Shown here: one piece after another, positions 9,589-21,028 of the stretch | Numbering within the stretch: position 1 is the first letter of the stretch | Layout of the letters: every line of letters begins with the position of its first letter | Origin: Pseudomonadota bacterium | Lineage (GTDB): Bacteria > Pseudomonadota > Gammaproteobacteria > Burkholderiales > Rhodocyclaceae | DNA length: 64,000 bases | Reading direction: 5' to 3' | NCBI GenBank assembly: GCA_018261895.1 | Contig: JAGTRT010000020.1 | Coordinates: 1-64,000 of the forward strand | Program-made: the position numbers and the translations under genes | Notes under the pieces: model-generated | The model's input: only the letters and a program-made list of their open reading frames with translations | What the model was told of the DNA's origin: nothing | The model's database searches: none

Positions 9589-9623
9589 AAAAAACCCGCC
9601 GGCTTTTCAGGCGGCGGGTTTTT
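9587..9623 (-). terminator. gltBD operon terminator
   Basis: AAAACCCGCCGGCTTTTCAG followed by GCGGCGGGTTTTT forms a strong hairpin with A and T tracts at either end, 15 bp past the gltD stop. It shares its core stem-loop with the terminator at 8661-8695. Confidence 0.85.
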
Positions 9624-9637
9624 GGGGTGCGGCTGAC

Positions 9638-11104
9638 TTAGCGCGGCAGCGTCGTCGAGCCCATCAGGAAGGCATCGACTTCACGCGCGGCCTGACGACC
9701 TTCGCGGATCGCCCAGACCACCAGCGACTGACCGCGACGCACGTCGCCGGCAGCAAACACCTTGTCGACATTGGTCCTGTAGCAGCCCTCGCCGTCGGTC
9801 GTCGCCTTGGCGTTCTGACGAGCGTCCTTCTCGACGCCGAAAGCATCGAGCAAGCCGCCGACCGGGTTGGTGAAGCCCATGGCCAGGAAGGCGTTGTCGC
9901 ACGGCAGTTCGAATTCCGAACCGGCGACTTCGCTCATCTTGCCGTCCTTCCAGTCGAGACGAACGGCCTTCAATGCCTTGACGTTGCCCTTGCCGTCATC
10001 GACGAAGCCCTTGGTGGCCACGGCGAAATCACGCGTGCAGCCTTCGTCGTGCGACGACGAGGTGCGCAGCTTGTACGGCCAGTACGGCCAGGTCAGTTCC
10101 TTGTTTTCCTGTTCCGGCGGCATCGGCATCAGTTCGAACTGGGTGACCGAAGCGGCGCCATGACGGTTGGAGGTACCGACGCAGTCAGAGCCGGTGTCGC
10201 CGCCACCGATGACGATGACGTGCTTGCCCTTGACGTTGATCGGATTGGCCTTGCCTTGCTGGACTTCCTTGTTCTGCGGAATCAGGAACTCGAGCGCGGC
10301 GTAGATGCCCTTGAGCTCGCGGCCCGGCACCGGCAGGTCACGCGGCACTTCGGAACCGGCTGCGAGAATGACCGCATCGAAATCCTTCTTCAGGTCGTCA
10401 GCCGAAACGAAGTTGCTCGCATCGTTGTTGATACCGGCCGGCACCGCCTTGTCGCCCACGACGACCTTGGTCTTGAAGACGACGCCTTCGGCTTCCATCT
10501 GGGCGACGCGACGGTCAACCACCGATTTTTCCAGCTTGAAGTCCGGAATACCGTAGGCAAGCAGACCGCCCAAGCGATCGCTCTTCTCGAACACGGTCAC
10601 ATCGTGGCCAACGCGCGCCAGTTGCTGGGCGGCAGCCAGGCCAGCCGGGCCGGAACCCACGACGGCGACCTTCTTGCCGGTCTTGGTCTTGGCCGGTTGC
10701 GGCACAACCCAACCCGACTCCCAGCCCTTGTCGATGATGAAATGCTCGATCGACTTGATGCCCACCGGCGCGGCATTGATGCCGAGCGTACAGGCGGCCT
10801 CGCAAGGCGCCGGGCAAATGCGGCCGGTAAAGTCCGGGAAGTTGTTGGTCGAATGCAGCACTTCCAGCGCCTGCTTCCAGTTACCGCGGTAAACCAGATC
10901 GTTCCAGTCAGGAATGATGTTGTTCACCGGGCAGCCGTTGTTGCAGAACGGGATGCCGCAGTCCATGCAACGCGCGCCCTGGGTCTTGGCATCGTCGTCG
11001 TTCAGGGTATGAACGAATTCCTTGTAGTGCTTCAGGCGCTGTTCAACCGGGTCGTACGACTCGGACAGACGCTCGAATTCCATGAAGCCGGTCGGCTTGC
11101 CCAT
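9638..11104 (-). CDS. gltD: Glutamate synthase (NADPH) small subunit
   Basis: A 488-residue GltD, the flavoprotein that takes electrons from NADPH and passes them through iron-sulfur clusters to the large subunit. The N-terminal cysteine motifs [14 protein letters not shown] and CPAPCEAAC supply the 4Fe-4S clusters. The FAD site [16 protein letters not shown] and the NADPH site [13 protein letters not shown] are intact. The start overlaps the gltB stop by one base (TAATG). It forms the gltBD operon for ammonia assimilation with glutamine and 2-oxoglutarate, and ends at the terminator just downstream. Confidence 0.97.
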   Translation of the reverse strand: MGKPTGFMEFERLSESYDPVEQRLKHYKEFVHTLNDDDAKTQGARCMDCGIPFCNNGCPVNNIIPDWNDLVYRGNWKQALEVLHSTNNFPDFTGRICPAPCEAACTLGINAAPVGIKSIEHFIIDKGWESGWVVPQPAKTKTGKKVAVVGSGPAGLAAAQQLARVGHDVTVFEKSDRLGGLLAYGIPDFKLEKSVVDRRVAQMEAEGVVFKTKVVVGDKAVPAGINNDASNFVSADDLKKDFDAVILAAGSEVPRDLPVPGRELKGIYAALEFLIPQNKEVQQGKANPINVKGKHVIVIGGGDTGSDCVGTSNRHGAASVTQFELMPMPPEQENKELTWPYWPYKLRTSSSHDEGCTRDFAVATKGFVDDGKGNVKALKAVRLDWKDGKMSEVAGSEFELPCDNAFLAMGFTNPVGGLLDAFGVEKDARQNAKATTDGEGCYRTNVDKVFAAGDVRRGQSLVVWAIREGRQAAREVDAFLMGSTTLPR

Positions 11105-14100
11105 TATGCAGCCTCCTTCTGTGCAGCAGCGGCCATCTCGGTGAGGGCACGCTTGTATTCATGCGGATAGACTTTGACGAACTTCTCGCGGCTGGTTTCC
11201 CAGTTAGCGAGAAGCGCCTTGGCAGTTGCGCTGCCGGTGTACTCGGCGTGACGGGTGATCAGCTCCTTGAGCTGGGTCTCGTCGGCCTCGCCACGATGCA
11301 GCGGCTCTCCGGCGGCATGGCGGCTGGCCGGCAACACCTTTTCCAGCGCCACTTGCGCCAGGTTGCAGCGGTGCTTGAAGCTGCCATCCTCGTCCAGCAC
11401 GTAGGCGATACCGCCCGACATGCCGGCCGCGAAGTTGCGCCCGGTCATGCCCAGCACCACCACGGTACCGCCGGTCATGTATTCGCAACCATGGTCGCCC
11501 ACACCCTCGACAACGGCCGTTCCGCCGGAGTTGCGCACGCAGAAGCGTTCGCCGCCGACACCGGCGAAGAAGGCTTCGCCTTCGGTCGCGCCGTACATGA
11601 CGGTGTTGCCGCAGATGATGTTGTGCTGGGTGTTGCCACGGAAGTCCGGGCTCGGCTTGATGATGAGACGACCGCCCGACAGGCCCTTGCCCACGTAGTC
11701 GTTACCTTCGCCCGTCAGTTCCAGCGTCACGCCCCGTGCCAGGAAGGCACCAAAGGCCTGGCCGGCGGTGCCGGTCAGCTTGACGTGGATGGTGTCGTCC
11801 GGCAAACCGGCATGACCGTAGCGACGGGCAACTTCGCCCGACAGCATGGTGCCGCAGGTGCGGTTGACGTTGATGATCGTTGTTTCGATCTGGACCTTCT
11901 GGCCCTTTTCGAGCGCCGGCTTGGCTTCGGCAATCAGCTTGTGGTCGAGCGCCTTCTCGAGGCCGTGATCCTGGCCTTCGGTATGCAGGCGCGGCACATC
12001 GGCCGGCACGTTCGGCTGGAAGAAAATCTTGGAGAAATCCAGACCCTTGGCCTTCCAGTGCTCGATACCGGCACGCATGTCGAGCAGGTCGGCACGGCCG
12101 ACCAGATCGTCGAACTTGCGGATACCCAACTGGGCCATGATCTCGCGGACTTCCTCGGCGACGAAGAAGAAGTAATTGACGACATGCTCGGGCTGGCCGG
12201 AGAAGCGCTTGCGCAATTCCGGATCCTGCGTGGCCACACCGACCGGACAGGTATTCAGGTGGCACTTGCGCATCATGATGCAGCCTTCGACCACCAGCGG
12301 CGCGGTCGCAAAGCCGAACTCGTCGGCACCGAGCAGCGCACCGATAACGACGTCGCGACCAGTCTTCATCTGGCCGTCGACTTGAACACGAATGCGCGAA
12401 CGCAGACGGTTCAGCACCAGCGTCTGCTGGGTTTCGGACAAACCGAGTTCCCACGGCGTACCGGCATGCTTGATCGAGGATTGCGGCGAAGCGCCCGTAC
12501 CACCGTCAAAGCCGGCGATCACGACGTGATCGGCCTTGGCCTTGGCAACACCGGCAGCCACCGTGCCAACGCCGACTTCGGAAACGAGCTTGACCGAAAT
12601 CGAGGCCTTCGAGTTGGCATTCTTCAGATCGTGAATGAGCTGAGCCAAGTCTTCGATGGAGTAGATGTCGTGGTGCGGCGGCGGCGAAATCAGGCCGACA
12701 CCCGGCACCGAGTGACGCAGGAAGCCGATGTACTCGGACACCTTGTGACCCGGCAGCTGGCCGCCTTCACCCGGCTTGGCACCTTGCGCCATCTTGATCT
12801 GGATCTGGTCGGCATTGACCAGATATTCGGTCGTCACACCAAAGCGGCCGGAAGCGACCTGCTTGATGGCAGAGCGCAGCGAATCGCCTTCCTTGAACGT
12901 GTAGTCGCGCTCGATACGCGAGGCGCCGACCACTTCGGACAAGGTTTGACCGGCCTTGAGCGGAGCGAAGCGCTTGGCGTCCTCACCACCTTCGCCGGTA
13001 TTCGACTTGCCGCCGATGCGGTTCATGGCGATCGCCAGCGTCGTGTGCGCTTCGGTCGAAATGGAGCCGAGTGACATCGCGCCGGTAGCAAAACGCTTGA
13101 CGATTTCCTTGGCGGATTCGACTTCTTCGAGCGGAATTGCGGTGCCAGTCGGCTTGAATTCGAACAGGCCGCGCAGGGTCAGGTGACGCTTGGTCTGATC
13201 GTTGATCAGCTTGGCGTATTCCTTGTAGGTCTCGTACTTGCCGGAACGGGTCGAGTGCTGCAGCTTGGCGATCGAATCCGGCGTCCACATGTGCTCTTCG
13301 CCACGAACGCGGTAGGCGTATTCGCCGCCGGCATCGAGCATGGTGGCGAGAACCGGGTCGGCGGAGAAGGCTTCGCTGTGCAGGCGAATGGCCTCTTCTG
13401 CCACCTCGAAAACACCGATCCCTTCAACATTCGACGGCGTACCGGTGAAGTATTTCTCGACAAATTCCTTCTGCAAGCCGATGGCTTCGAAAATCTGGGC
13501 GCCGGTATAGGACATGTAGGTCGAGATGCCCATCTTGGACATGACCTTCATGAGACCCTTGCCGATGGCCTTGACGTAGTTCTTGGCGTATTTTTCGGCC
13601 TTCTCGGCGTCGCCCTTGGCGAAGCCGGCGATGGTTTCGAGCGCGACATACGGGTGAACCGCTTCTGCACCGTAGCCACCGAGCAAGGCAAAGTGATGGG
13701 TTTCACGCGCCGAACCGGTCTCGACCACGAGACCCGCACTGGTACGCAAGCCCTTCTTGACGAGATGCTGGTGGATCGCCGAGGTGGCGAGCAACGCCGG
13801 AATGGCGACATGCTCGGCGTCGACCTTGCGGTCGGAAACGATCAGGATGTTGGCACCGGAACGAACCGCATCCTCAGCATCCGCAGCCAGCGAAGCGAGG
13901 CGAGCCTCGATACCGTCCTTGCCCCAGGCAACCGGGTAGCAGATATCCAGTTCGAAGGACTGGAACTTGTTGGACGTGTACTTTTCGATGTTGCGCAGCT
14001 TCTCCATGTCGTCGAAAGACAACACGGGTTGCGACACTTCGAGACGAATCGGCGGGTTGATGTCGTTGGTGTTGAGCAGGTTCGGCTTCGGCCCAATGAA

Positions 14101-15741
14101 GGACACCAGCGACATGACCAGTTCTTCGCGGATCGGGTCGATCGGCGGATTGGTCACTTGTGCAAACAGCTGCTTGAAGTAGGTGTAGAGCGTCTTGTTC
14201 TTGGCCGACAGCACCGGCAGTGCCGAGTCGGTACCCATCGAACCCGTCGCTTCTTCACCGTTCTGAACCATCGGCTCAAGGATGATCTTGACGTCTTCCT
14301 GGGTGTAACCGAAAGCCTGTTGGCGATCGAGCAGCGAAGCAGCGGGGGCAGAGCACTTTTCGTTCGGCGCCGGTACTTCATCGAGCTTGATGCGGATCTT
14401 TTCGATCCACTCGCGATACGGCTTGGCGTTGGCCAGTGAATCCTTGAGCTCCTTGTCGTCGATGATGCGGCCCTGTTCCATGTCGATCAGGAACATCTTG
14501 CCGGGCTGGAGGCGCCACTTCTTGACGATCTTCTTTTCCGGAATCGGCAGCACACCCGATTCGGAGGCCATGACGACGAGGTCGTCATCGGTAACCAGAT
14601 AACGCGCCGGACGCAGACCGTTACGGTCGAGCGTTGCACCGATCTGACGACCATCGGTGAAAGCCACAGCGGCGGGGCCGTCCCATGGCTCCATCATCGC
14701 GGCGTGATATTCATAGAAGGCACGACGATTCTCGTCCATCTGTGAATGCTTTTCCCAGGCCTCCGGAATCATCAGCATGACAGCCTGGGCCAGCGAGTAA
14801 CCGCCACCCATCACCAGCAATTCGAGCGCGTTGTCGAATGACGCGGAGTCGGACTGACCGGGATAATGCAACGGCCAGACCTTCTTCAGATCGTCGCCGA
14901 GAATCGGTGAGGAAATTGCCTGCTCGCGCGCCTTGAACCAGTTAACGTTGCCGCGCACCGTGTTGATTTCGCCGTTGTGGGCAATATAGCGGAACGGATG
15001 CGCCAAATCCCAGGTCGGGAAGGTGTTGGTAGAGAAACGCTGATGCACCAGTGCGAGCGCCGAAACGGTGCGCTTGTCCTGAAGATCGAGGTAGTAAACG
15101 CCGACCTGATCAGCCAGCAGCAAGCCCTTGTAGTTGACCGTGCGCGCCGAGAAGGACGGTACGTAGAACTCCTGGCCAAATTTCAGCTTCAACGACTTGA
15201 TCGCGTTGGCGGCACGGCGGCGGATGATGTACAACTTGCGTTCAAGCGCATCGGTCACAAAAACATCCGGACCGCGTCCGACAAACACCTGACGGATGAC
15301 CGGCTCTTTGGCCCGGACCGTTGGCGACATAGGCATTTCGCGATTGACCGGCACATCGCGCCAGCCAAGCAATACCTGGCCTTCCGCTGCGATTGAACGC
15401 TCAATCTCTTCAATGCAGGCGTAGCGCGACGCGGCTTCCTGCGGCAGGAAAACCATACCGACGCCATACTCACCCGCGGGCGGCAGCTCGACACCCTGGC
15501 GCGCCATTTCCTCGCGATAGAATTGATCCGGTATCTGGATCAGAATGCCCGCGCCATCCCCCTGCAAGGGATCAGCACCCACGGCACCGCGGTGATCGAT
15601 ATTCTTCAGGATCTGCAAACCCTGCTCGACGATGCCATGATTTTTCTGACCCTTAACATGGGCCACAAAGCCTACGCCGCAGGCATCATGTTCGTTGGCT
15701 GGGTCATACAAACCCTGCCGCTCAGGTACTCCCGGTTCCAT
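11104..15741 (-). CDS. gltB: Glutamate synthase (NADPH) large subunit
   Basis: About 1545 residues, the normal size for bacterial GltB. It hydrolyses glutamine in an N-terminal class II amidotransferase domain and channels the ammonia to a FMN-binding synthase barrel. The catalytic cysteine is in [11 protein letters not shown] and becomes N-terminal after removal of a propeptide of about 20 residues. The 3Fe-4S cysteines are in [12 protein letters not shown], and a C-terminal GXGXG beta-helix is present ([20 protein letters not shown]). The ATG at 15741 was preferred because GAAGGA lies 9 nt upstream, whereas it abuts the track ATG at 15750. The 177 bp between this gene and aroB holds the likely promoter and no gene. 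Confidence 0.96.
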   Translation of the reverse strand: MEPGVPERQGLYDPANEHDACGVGFVAHVKGQKNHGIVEQGLQILKNIDHRGAVGADPLQGDGAGILIQIPDQFYREEMARQGVELPPAGEYGVGMVFLPQEAASRYACIEEIERSIAAEGQVLLGWRDVPVNREMPMSPTVRAKEPVIRQVFVGRGPDVFVTDALERKLYIIRRRAANAIKSLKLKFGQEFYVPSFSARTVNYKGLLLADQVGVYYLDLQDKRTVSALALVHQRFSTNTFPTWDLAHPFRYIAHNGEINTVRGNVNWFKAREQAISSPILGDDLKKVWPLHYPGQSDSASFDNALELLVMGGGYSLAQAVMLMIPEAWEKHSQMDENRRAFYEYHAAMMEPWDGPAAVAFTDGRQIGATLDRNGLRPARYLVTDDDLVVMASESGVLPIPEKKIVKKWRLQPGKMFLIDMEQGRIIDDKELKDSLANAKPYREWIEKIRIKLDEVPAPNEKCSAPAASLLDRQQAFGYTQEDVKIILEPMVQNGEEATGSMGTDSALPVLSAKNKTLYTYFKQLFAQVTNPPIDPIREELVMSLVSFIGPKPNLLNTNDINPPIRLEVSQPVLSFDDMEKLRNIEKYTSNKFQSFELDICYPVAWGKDGIEARLASLAADAEDAVRSGANILIVSDRKVDAEHVAIPALLATSAIHQHLVKKGLRTSAGLVVETGSARETHHFALLGGYGAEAVHPYVALETIAGFAKGDAEKAEKYAKNYVKAIGKGLMKVMSKMGISTYMSYTGAQIFEAIGLQKEFVEKYFTGTPSNVEGIGVFEVAEEAIRLHSEAFSADPVLATMLDAGGEYAYRVRGEEHMWTPDSIAKLQHSTRSGKYETYKEYAKLINDQTKRHLTLRGLFEFKPTGTAIPLEEVESAKEIVKRFATGAMSLGSISTEAHTTLAIAMNRIGGKSNTGEGGEDAKRFAPLKAGQTLSEVVGASRIERDYTFKEGDSLRSAIKQVASGRFGVTTEYLVNADQIQIKMAQGAKPGEGGQLPGHKVSEYIGFLRHSVPGVGLISPPPHHDIYSIEDLAQLIHDLKNANSKASISVKLVSEVGVGTVAAGVAKAKADHVVIAGFDGGTGASPQSSIKHAGTPWELGLSETQQTLVLNRLRSRIRVQVDGQMKTGRDVVIGALLGADEFGFATAPLVVEGCIMMRKCHLNTCPVGVATQDPELRKRFSGQPEHVVNYFFFVAEEVREIMAQLGIRKFDDLVGRADLLDMRAGIEHWKAKGLDFSKIFFQPNVPADVPRLHTEGQDHGLEKALDHKLIAEAKPALEKGQKVQIETTIINVNRTCGTMLSGEVARRYGHAGLPDDTIHVKLTGTAGQAFGAFLARGVTLELTGEGNDYVGKGLSGGRLIIKPSPDFRGNTQHNIICGNTVMYGATEGEAFFAGVGGERFCVRNSGGTAVVEGVGDHGCEYMTGGTVVVLGMTGRNFAAGMSGGIAYVLDEDGSFKHRCNLAQVALEKVLPASRHAAGEPLHRGEADETQLKELITRHAEYTGSATAKALLANWETSREKFVKVYPHEYKRALTEMAAAAQKEAA

Positions 15742-15927
15742 CACACGCATTCCTTCGAATAACTTGACCGAAACAGGTCGGCCAATGTTGAAAAAAGCCG
15801 ATCGTCATAATTTCTGCGTCGGCCTATAGGAAAATTAGAGGCAACCATCAAATATACTGGCAAACCCCTGCTAATTCAAGATACTGCAGCGCACCAACTA
15901 CGCGCACCGGAACTCAAAACTCCCCGT

Positions 15928-17022
15928 TCAGGTGCATCTAGCCTCGATCGCTGCAGCAATCTGCTCGGTACTTGCCAGATCAGAAACGACTGCCTTACCA
16001 ATGCTTTCAAGCAGGACCAATCGAAGCCTCCCCTCCTGGACCTTCTTGTCATGGCTCATCAATTCGAGATATTTCGCCACGCCAAGCTTGGGAGCCTTTA
16101 CTGGCAACCCGGCCCGGACAAACAGGTCTTCTATTCGCCCCACGGAAGCTTCATTCAGCCAGCCCAACTTACAGGACAACTCAGCAGCAATTAGCGTGCC
16201 GGCAGCCACCGCTTCACCATGGAGCCACTCCCCATATCCCATACCGGTCTCGATAGCATGGCCAAAGGTATGCCCCAAGTTAAGCAGCGCACGCTCACCC
16301 GTTTCTTTTTCGTCAGCCGCTACCACCTCGGCCTTATTGGCACAGGAACGGCGAATTGCAAACCCCAGGGCATCCGGATCCCGGGCAAGCAAGCTCCCCA
16401 AGTTACCCTCCAGCCACACCAAAAAGTTGACATCCCGGATCAGCCCGTATTTGATGACCTCTGCCAAGCCTGCTTTTAATTCCCTATCGGGCAAGGTGTT
16501 CAGGGTGGAAATATCAGCCAGCACCAACTGAGGCTGGTAAAACGCCCCAATCATGTTCTTGCCCATCGGATGGTTGATCGCAGTCTTCCCACCGACAGAC
16601 GAGTCGACCTGCGACAACAAGGTCGTTGGCACCTGAATAAAGGGCATTCCGCGCTGGTAGCACGCCGCGGCAAAGCCTCCCATGTCACCAACGACCCCGC
16701 CGCCCAGCGCTATCAGCGTCGTGCCACGCTCACAGCGAGCGCCAAGAAGGGCATCAAAGATTAAATTGAGCGTTTCCCAGTTCTTGAACTGCTCACCATC
16801 CGGCAACACTACCGATATAGGCTCAATCCCAGCCTGAATCAGGGCTGCCTCAAGGCTTGCGAGATATAGAGGCGCGACAGTGGTATTGGTAACCACCAAC
16901 GCCTTCTTCTGCTTGATGAATGGCCCGATTAATTCTGACCGTCCCAGCAACTCGGATCCAATGTATATGGGATATGAGCGATCACCTAGCGCTACGCTCA
17001 GTTGTTCTATGGAGTCTGACAT
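15928..17022 (-). CDS. aroB: 3-dehydroquinate synthase
   Basis: A 364-residue AroB that converts DAHP to 3-dehydroquinate, the second step of the shikimate pathway, in the cytoplasm using NAD and a divalent metal. The NAD-binding and core motifs [29 protein letters not shown] and the metal-binding segment [13 protein letters not shown] (with the later HGEAVAAG) are present. The start overlaps the end of aroK by 16 bp, the usual aroKB arrangement. No downstream terminator stands out before gltB begins. Confidence 0.96.
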   Translation of the reverse strand: MSDSIEQLSVALGDRSYPIYIGSELLGRSELIGPFIKQKKALVVTNTTVAPLYLASLEAALIQAGIEPISVVLPDGEQFKNWETLNLIFDALLGARCERGTTLIALGGGVVGDMGGFAAACYQRGMPFIQVPTTLLSQVDSSVGGKTAINHPMGKNMIGAFYQPQLVLADISTLNTLPDRELKAGLAEVIKYGLIRDVNFLVWLEGNLGSLLARDPDALGFAIRRSCANKAEVVAADEKETGERALLNLGHTFGHAIETGMGYGEWLHGEAVAAGTLIAAELSCKLGWLNEASVGRIEDLFVRAGLPVKAPKLGVAKYLELMSHDKKVQEGRLRLVLLESIGKAVVSDLASTEQIAAAIEARCT

Positions 17023-17537
17023 TGCTGGTTGAATTCCTTGAGAAGATGCAAAACGATGCCCGAGGCGACCAAATGCCCACCATCAACAACGATGTGAGCA
17101 GTTTCGCGATAAAGCGGGTCACGAATCGCGTGCAACTCCTCTAACTTGGCCAAAGGATCAGGCACGTGCAGCAAAGGTCGATTGCGATCATGTCGGGTAC
17201 GTTCGTAGAGTAGCAATGGCGGAACGTTGAGATATACAACCCATCCGGTCTCCCGTAAGCGCTGCCGATTTTCAGGTAACAGAACAACCCCACCACCCGT
17301 CGCCATCACAATGTTGCTCATCGCCGTCAGCTCGCGAATGGTCTGAGCCTCCCGACGCCGAAACCCATCTTCGCCCTCAATCTCGAAAATTGTTGGGATG
17401 GGCACACCAGTACGCTCCACTATCTCATGGTCTGAATCAAAAAAAGAACGCGACAAGCGCTTCCCCAACTGCCGACCAACAGTTGTCTTGCCCGCTCCCA
17501 TAAGACCGACGAGATAGAGGTTACGATAATTTTCCAC
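17007..17537 (-). CDS. aroK: Shikimate kinase
   Basis: A 176-residue nucleoside-monophosphate-kinase-fold protein that phosphorylates shikimate at the 3-hydroxyl. The P-loop [14 protein letters not shown], the shikimate-binding [11 protein letters not shown] and the GGGVVL segment are intact. It is directly upstream of and overlapping aroB. In many proteobacteria aroKB follows pilQ, and here pilQ lies upstream on the same strand, but a strong hairpin separates them, so aroKB is likely to have its own promoter or rely on read-through. Confidence 0.95.
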   Translation of the reverse strand: MENYRNLYLVGLMGAGKTTVGRQLGKRLSRSFFDSDHEIVERTGVPIPTIFEIEGEDGFRRREAQTIRELTAMSNIVMATGGGVVLLPENRQRLRETGWVVYLNVPPLLLYERTRHDRNRPLLHVPDPLAKLEELHAIRDPLYRETAHIVVDGGHLVASGIVLHLLKEFNQQCQTP

Positions 17538-17569
17538 GGGCGAATTTTAGCTGACTACTTGTTAGACAC

Positions 17570-17599
17570 AAAAAAAGGCCGGCAATGCCGGCCTTTTTT
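17570..17599 (-). terminator. Terminator after pilQ
   Basis: AAAAAAGGCCGGCA and TGCCGGCCTTTTTT form a perfect hairpin with A and T tracts, located 20 bp past the pilQ stop and 32 bp before the aroK start. Confidence 0.9.
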
Positions 17600-17619
17600 G
17601 AAAACTCAGAGAGCACCGA

Positions 17620-19809
17620 TCAATCAAAACGCATCTTGTCGGATATTACGCGCGGCGTGATAAAGACCAGCAACTCGCGACGTTTCCCGGTGTCGTTCTT
17701 ATATTTGAATAACCAGCCAAGAAATGGAATATCACCGAGCAGTGGAACCTTCTCGATAATATCCTGGCTATCGGTAATAAACACACCGCCAATAACCACA
17801 GTCCCGCCGTTTTCAACTACGACATTCGTTTCGACAATAGAACTCTTGATCGGTGGGTTTCCTGCAATAGCCCTCGTCCAGTCAGGCTCCTCTTTCTTTA
17901 CCAGAAGGGCCATCCGAACTGTCCCCTCAGGTGTAATTTGCGGTGTTGCCTCCAATGACAACTTAGCCGGCTTAAAACTAACGGTACAAGTCCTCCCCGT
18001 CGCACTGTCAGTACATACCACGTAGGGAACCTCTGTTCCATCTTCAATTTTGGCTTTAACGTTGTTTGCTGTTATTACACGCGGACTAGAAATTACTTTG
18101 CCAAGACCATCTGACTCTAATGCGGCTATCTCAACATTTAAAATTCTAGTTAATGCAGAATTAAAAAGTGAAAATGCCATCGTCCCGCCAGTAGAAGCAA
18201 ACGAAGGCAAATTTACACCCAACATCGGAGTTTGCGTGAGCACCGCAGGCGTAACGGTTGTTTTAGCTACGCCATCAGTGATGGTGGTAGTTCCTGTTGC
18301 AGGAGCGTAACTTCCACCGACAAAACCCGCAGTATTTCCGCTTCCAAAGATATTACCAGGCCCATTAGTAATCGATGCTTGTTGCGAATTTATCAGACCC
18401 AATTTAGCACCAATCGCCCGATTGAAACTATCCGTTGCCTCAACTACACGAGCTTCAATTAAGACCTGACGAGCACCTACATCTATAGCCCTGATAAACG
18501 TACGAATCTCGTCTAGCTTAGATGGAATATCATTTACAAAAACAATATTCGATTGAGCATCTGCAACTGCACTACCTCGCTTGCTTAGAATTCGCTGTGC
18601 AGATCCTTGGCCACCACCGCCGCCCGTCACCACTCCCGCCAACAAGCGGGCAACATCAATGGCCTTCTGGTAATTCAACTGAAACTGTTCAAGCTTAATC
18701 GGCTCCAACTCGCTTATCTGCTGTTTCGACTCAAAATCAAGCTTTTCTCGAGTGGATATTTCATCGCGGGGAGCAATCATGATGATGTTGCCCTTCTTGC
18801 GCATATCCAAACCTTTTTGCTGGAAAATGATATCGATCACCTGATCTGCAGGGACATCCTTTAAGACAAGGGTGGTTGTTCCTGTAACCGTCTCACTGAT
18901 AACCGCATTGAGATTGAGCTCTTCTGCCATTAAGCGCAAAAGTGCACGTACATCACCGTTCTGGTAATTGATGCTGACACGAGGCCCTTGGTAACCGATC
19001 TTTGATCCTTGGACCAACTTGTTCGGATCTTCTACGATTTGTTTAACTTCGACTATGAACTGGTTGTCGCTTTGATAGGCGTTGTGCTCCCAAACCCCCT
19101 TTGGCGAGATTATCATGCGCACATTGTCGCCAAATGCCTTGGTTTCAACCGTACTTACCGGCGTGGCAAAGTCATTTACATCAAGCTTCCGCCGCAGGCG
19201 CTCTGGTGCAGTTGTTTTCACAAAGTCAACGATCAGATTTGGGCCTTGCTGCCTAATATCAATTCCTGTTCCTGCGTCGCTAAGGTCTACAACGATCCTA
19301 CCTTCTCCATCTTTTCCTCTTCGGAACATGACGTCGTTAACTGTATGCTTGGCTCCAACCAAACTCTCTTCAGCGAATCTAGTTGCTCGCTGAGCCGCGG
19401 AATCCGCCAGTCTCTCGACTGGTGACAAGGTCACATAGAGTGATTTCCCGTCAATGCGAGTCTTGTAGTTCATATTCTTAACAAGATTCAGCACAACGCG
19501 GGTTCGATCACCAACTTGAACAACATTCATTCCTTTTAAATCACCTTGATTGAAAACTTGGCTGGTTTTCCCCAATCCATTTGCAGTGGACTGAAAATCC
19601 AAGGCGATTTTTGCAGGATTTGCAACGCTAAAGCCAGGTGGTGGCGACGAGAGGGGCTCTTTCAAATCAATTCTGAGGGCGACATCATTTCCTTGCTGAG
19701 CCACATTCACTGACTCAATTACATTGGTCGGCGGAGCCTCCGCTTTTACTTGGGATGCTAACGCAAGGCAGGTCGAGGCGACGGCCATCGCATAGGTGAT
19801 CAATTTCAT
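17620..19809 (-). CDS. pilQ: Type IV pilus secretin PilQ
   Basis: A 729-residue outer-membrane secretin through which the pilus fibre leaves the cell and, in competent species, DNA enters. A signal peptide is visible (AVASTCLALASQVKA). AMIN domains follow (VNVAQQGNDVALRIDL), then an STN/N0 segment, an N1-type domain, and the C-terminal secretin core with PLLGDIPFLGWLFKY. It is the last gene of pilMNOPQ, and its start overlaps pilP by 4 bp. It is notably AT-richer in its middle than the surrounding genes. A strong terminator follows. Confidence 0.95.
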   Translation of the reverse strand: MKLITYAMAVASTCLALASQVKAEAPPTNVIESVNVAQQGNDVALRIDLKEPLSSPPPGFSVANPAKIALDFQSTANGLGKTSQVFNQGDLKGMNVVQVGDRTRVVLNLVKNMNYKTRIDGKSLYVTLSPVERLADSAAQRATRFAEESLVGAKHTVNDVMFRRGKDGEGRIVVDLSDAGTGIDIRQQGPNLIVDFVKTTAPERLRRKLDVNDFATPVSTVETKAFGDNVRMIISPKGVWEHNAYQSDNQFIVEVKQIVEDPNKLVQGSKIGYQGPRVSINYQNGDVRALLRLMAEELNLNAVISETVTGTTTLVLKDVPADQVIDIIFQQKGLDMRKKGNIIMIAPRDEISTREKLDFESKQQISELEPIKLEQFQLNYQKAIDVARLLAGVVTGGGGGQGSAQRILSKRGSAVADAQSNIVFVNDIPSKLDEIRTFIRAIDVGARQVLIEARVVEATDSFNRAIGAKLGLINSQQASITNGPGNIFGSGNTAGFVGGSYAPATGTTTITDGVAKTTVTPAVLTQTPMLGVNLPSFASTGGTMAFSLFNSALTRILNVEIAALESDGLGKVISSPRVITANNVKAKIEDGTEVPYVVCTDSATGRTCTVSFKPAKLSLEATPQITPEGTVRMALLVKKEEPDWTRAIAGNPPIKSSIVETNVVVENGGTVVIGGVFITDSQDIIEKVPLLGDIPFLGWLFKYKNDTGKRRELLVFITPRVISDKMRFD

Positions 19810-20351
19810 TTCTTGCTTCCCTCCTTGCTCTGCAAGTAAAGCGAGCTCTTGCGCTCAGTCCAGTCACCTGCAGAATCTTGAATCAACTCACGCAGTTGAA
19901 CCTCTGTATCTGAAATCTGCGTAACCATACCGAAGTCAAGGCCAATATAATCACCCACCTTGATTTGTTTGACCTTGTCTTCCACTTGAATAACAGCCAT
20001 TGGGCGCTTGTTAACATTCATATATCCAATCATTTTTAAAGATTCGATAGGATATTTCTCCAGAAGGCTATTACGCACCTCCCTAGCCTCGAAGTCAGGC
20101 TGAAACGCTCCGCCTTTCCCTGCAACCTGTTTATATTTAGACTCAGGTTCGATTTTGTTTGGCTTGAACGGATCCAAGAGGCCCTCCGCCTCGTAAGGGA
20201 CAGGCTCATATGGCTTAACTTCGGGCAACTTAGGTATGCTCCCTCGCATGTCCTTAGTGTTTTCCACCATCCATTGTTTTAGGTCGTCGTGGTCTCCTCC
20301 GGCACAGGCACCGAGGCAACCACACAGGGCGATGAGCAGTAGTCGATTCAC
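19806..20351 (-). CDS. pilP: Type IV pilus assembly lipoprotein PilP
   Basis: A 181-residue inner-membrane lipoprotein with lipobox LCGCLGACAGG. It connects the PilNO inner-membrane complex to the PilQ secretin. The body has the LLDPFKP segment and the PilP beta-sandwich (MIGYMNVNKRPMAVIQVEDKVKQIKVGDYIG). It overlaps both pilO and pilQ by 4 bp, so the operon is tightly coupled. Confidence 0.94.
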   Translation of the reverse strand: MNRLLLIALCGCLGACAGGDHDDLKQWMVENTKDMRGSIPKLPEVKPYEPVPYEAEGLLDPFKPNKIEPESKYKQVAGKGGAFQPDFEAREVRNSLLEKYPIESLKMIGYMNVNKRPMAVIQVEDKVKQIKVGDYIGLDFGMVTQISDTEVQLRELIQDSAGDWTERKSSLYLQSKEGSKK

Positions 20352-21028
20352 TTCTTCGCTCCTTGTGCCTTCTTTTCCTGCTCGGCTTTTTTCTGCCTCG
20401 CTATCTCTTCTTCATCTAGGTAGCGGAAAGTCTTCGTTGTTGCATCTAGCGATAGCTGACCGCCATCCTTTACCGGAGAGATCGAAATATTGTTCAAGGT
20501 CACTATTCTAGGCAATTTGGCGATATCGGCCGCAAACGCACCAAAATCGTGATAATTCCCGTTGATTTTCACGGTGATCGGCAACTCAGCGTAGAAGTCC
20601 TTGATTTGTTCCTGGCCTGGTTTGAACAATTCGAACTGCAAGCCTCTCCCAAGTCCAGCCTGATTAACCTCTATTAACAACGCCTCAATCTCTGATTTAT
20701 CAGGCAATTGCTTTAGCAAGGCACCAAACGAACGGTCAATTTCAGCCAATTGCTGGATGTAAAGATCAAGATTTACTGCTTGGCGCTTCTTATCAAGGTA
20801 CTGTTGCTTGAGCGTTTCCTCTTCTCGCTGTTTTGTCTCGAGTTCAGTCAGTTGATCGCTCCATACAAACCACCAGCCAGCCAGCAATATTGCAGCAAAC
20901 AAGGCTATTAGAACCGTAATTTTGGGGATTAATGGCCAAGCACCCGGATCATTCGGATTCAAAAGCCGAAAATCATCCGCTATTGACTGAAAATCAATTT
21001 TGGGAAACGAAATACTCTTGGCGTTCAT
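20348..21028 (-). CDS. pilO: Type IV pilus alignment protein PilO
   Basis: A 226-residue bitopic inner-membrane protein with one helix (IPKITVLIALFAAILLAGWWFVW), a coiled coil (about residues 70-100) and a ferredoxin-like periplasmic domain. It heterodimerises with PilN to form the alignment subcomplex. The C-terminus is a basic, charged tail (EEEIARQKKAEQEKKAQGAKK). Four-base overlaps link it to pilN and pilP. Confidence 0.93.
   Translation of the reverse strand: MNAKSISFPKIDFQSIADDFRLLNPNDPGAWPLIPKITVLIALFAAILLAGWWFVWSDQLTELETKQREEETLKQQYLDKKRQAVNLDLYIQQLAEIDRSFGALLKQLPDKSEIEALLIEVNQAGLGRGLQFELFKPGQEQIKDFYAELPITVKINGNYHDFGAFAADIAKLPRIVTLNNISISPVKDGGQLSLDATTKTFRYLDEEEIARQKKAEQEKKAQGAKK

Noticed and set aside
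10508-10520. ACGGTCAACC inside gltD as a further dispersed-repeat copy
   Set aside because: Only 10 bases match and the A-rich tracts are absent; the residues belong to a conserved GltD segment.
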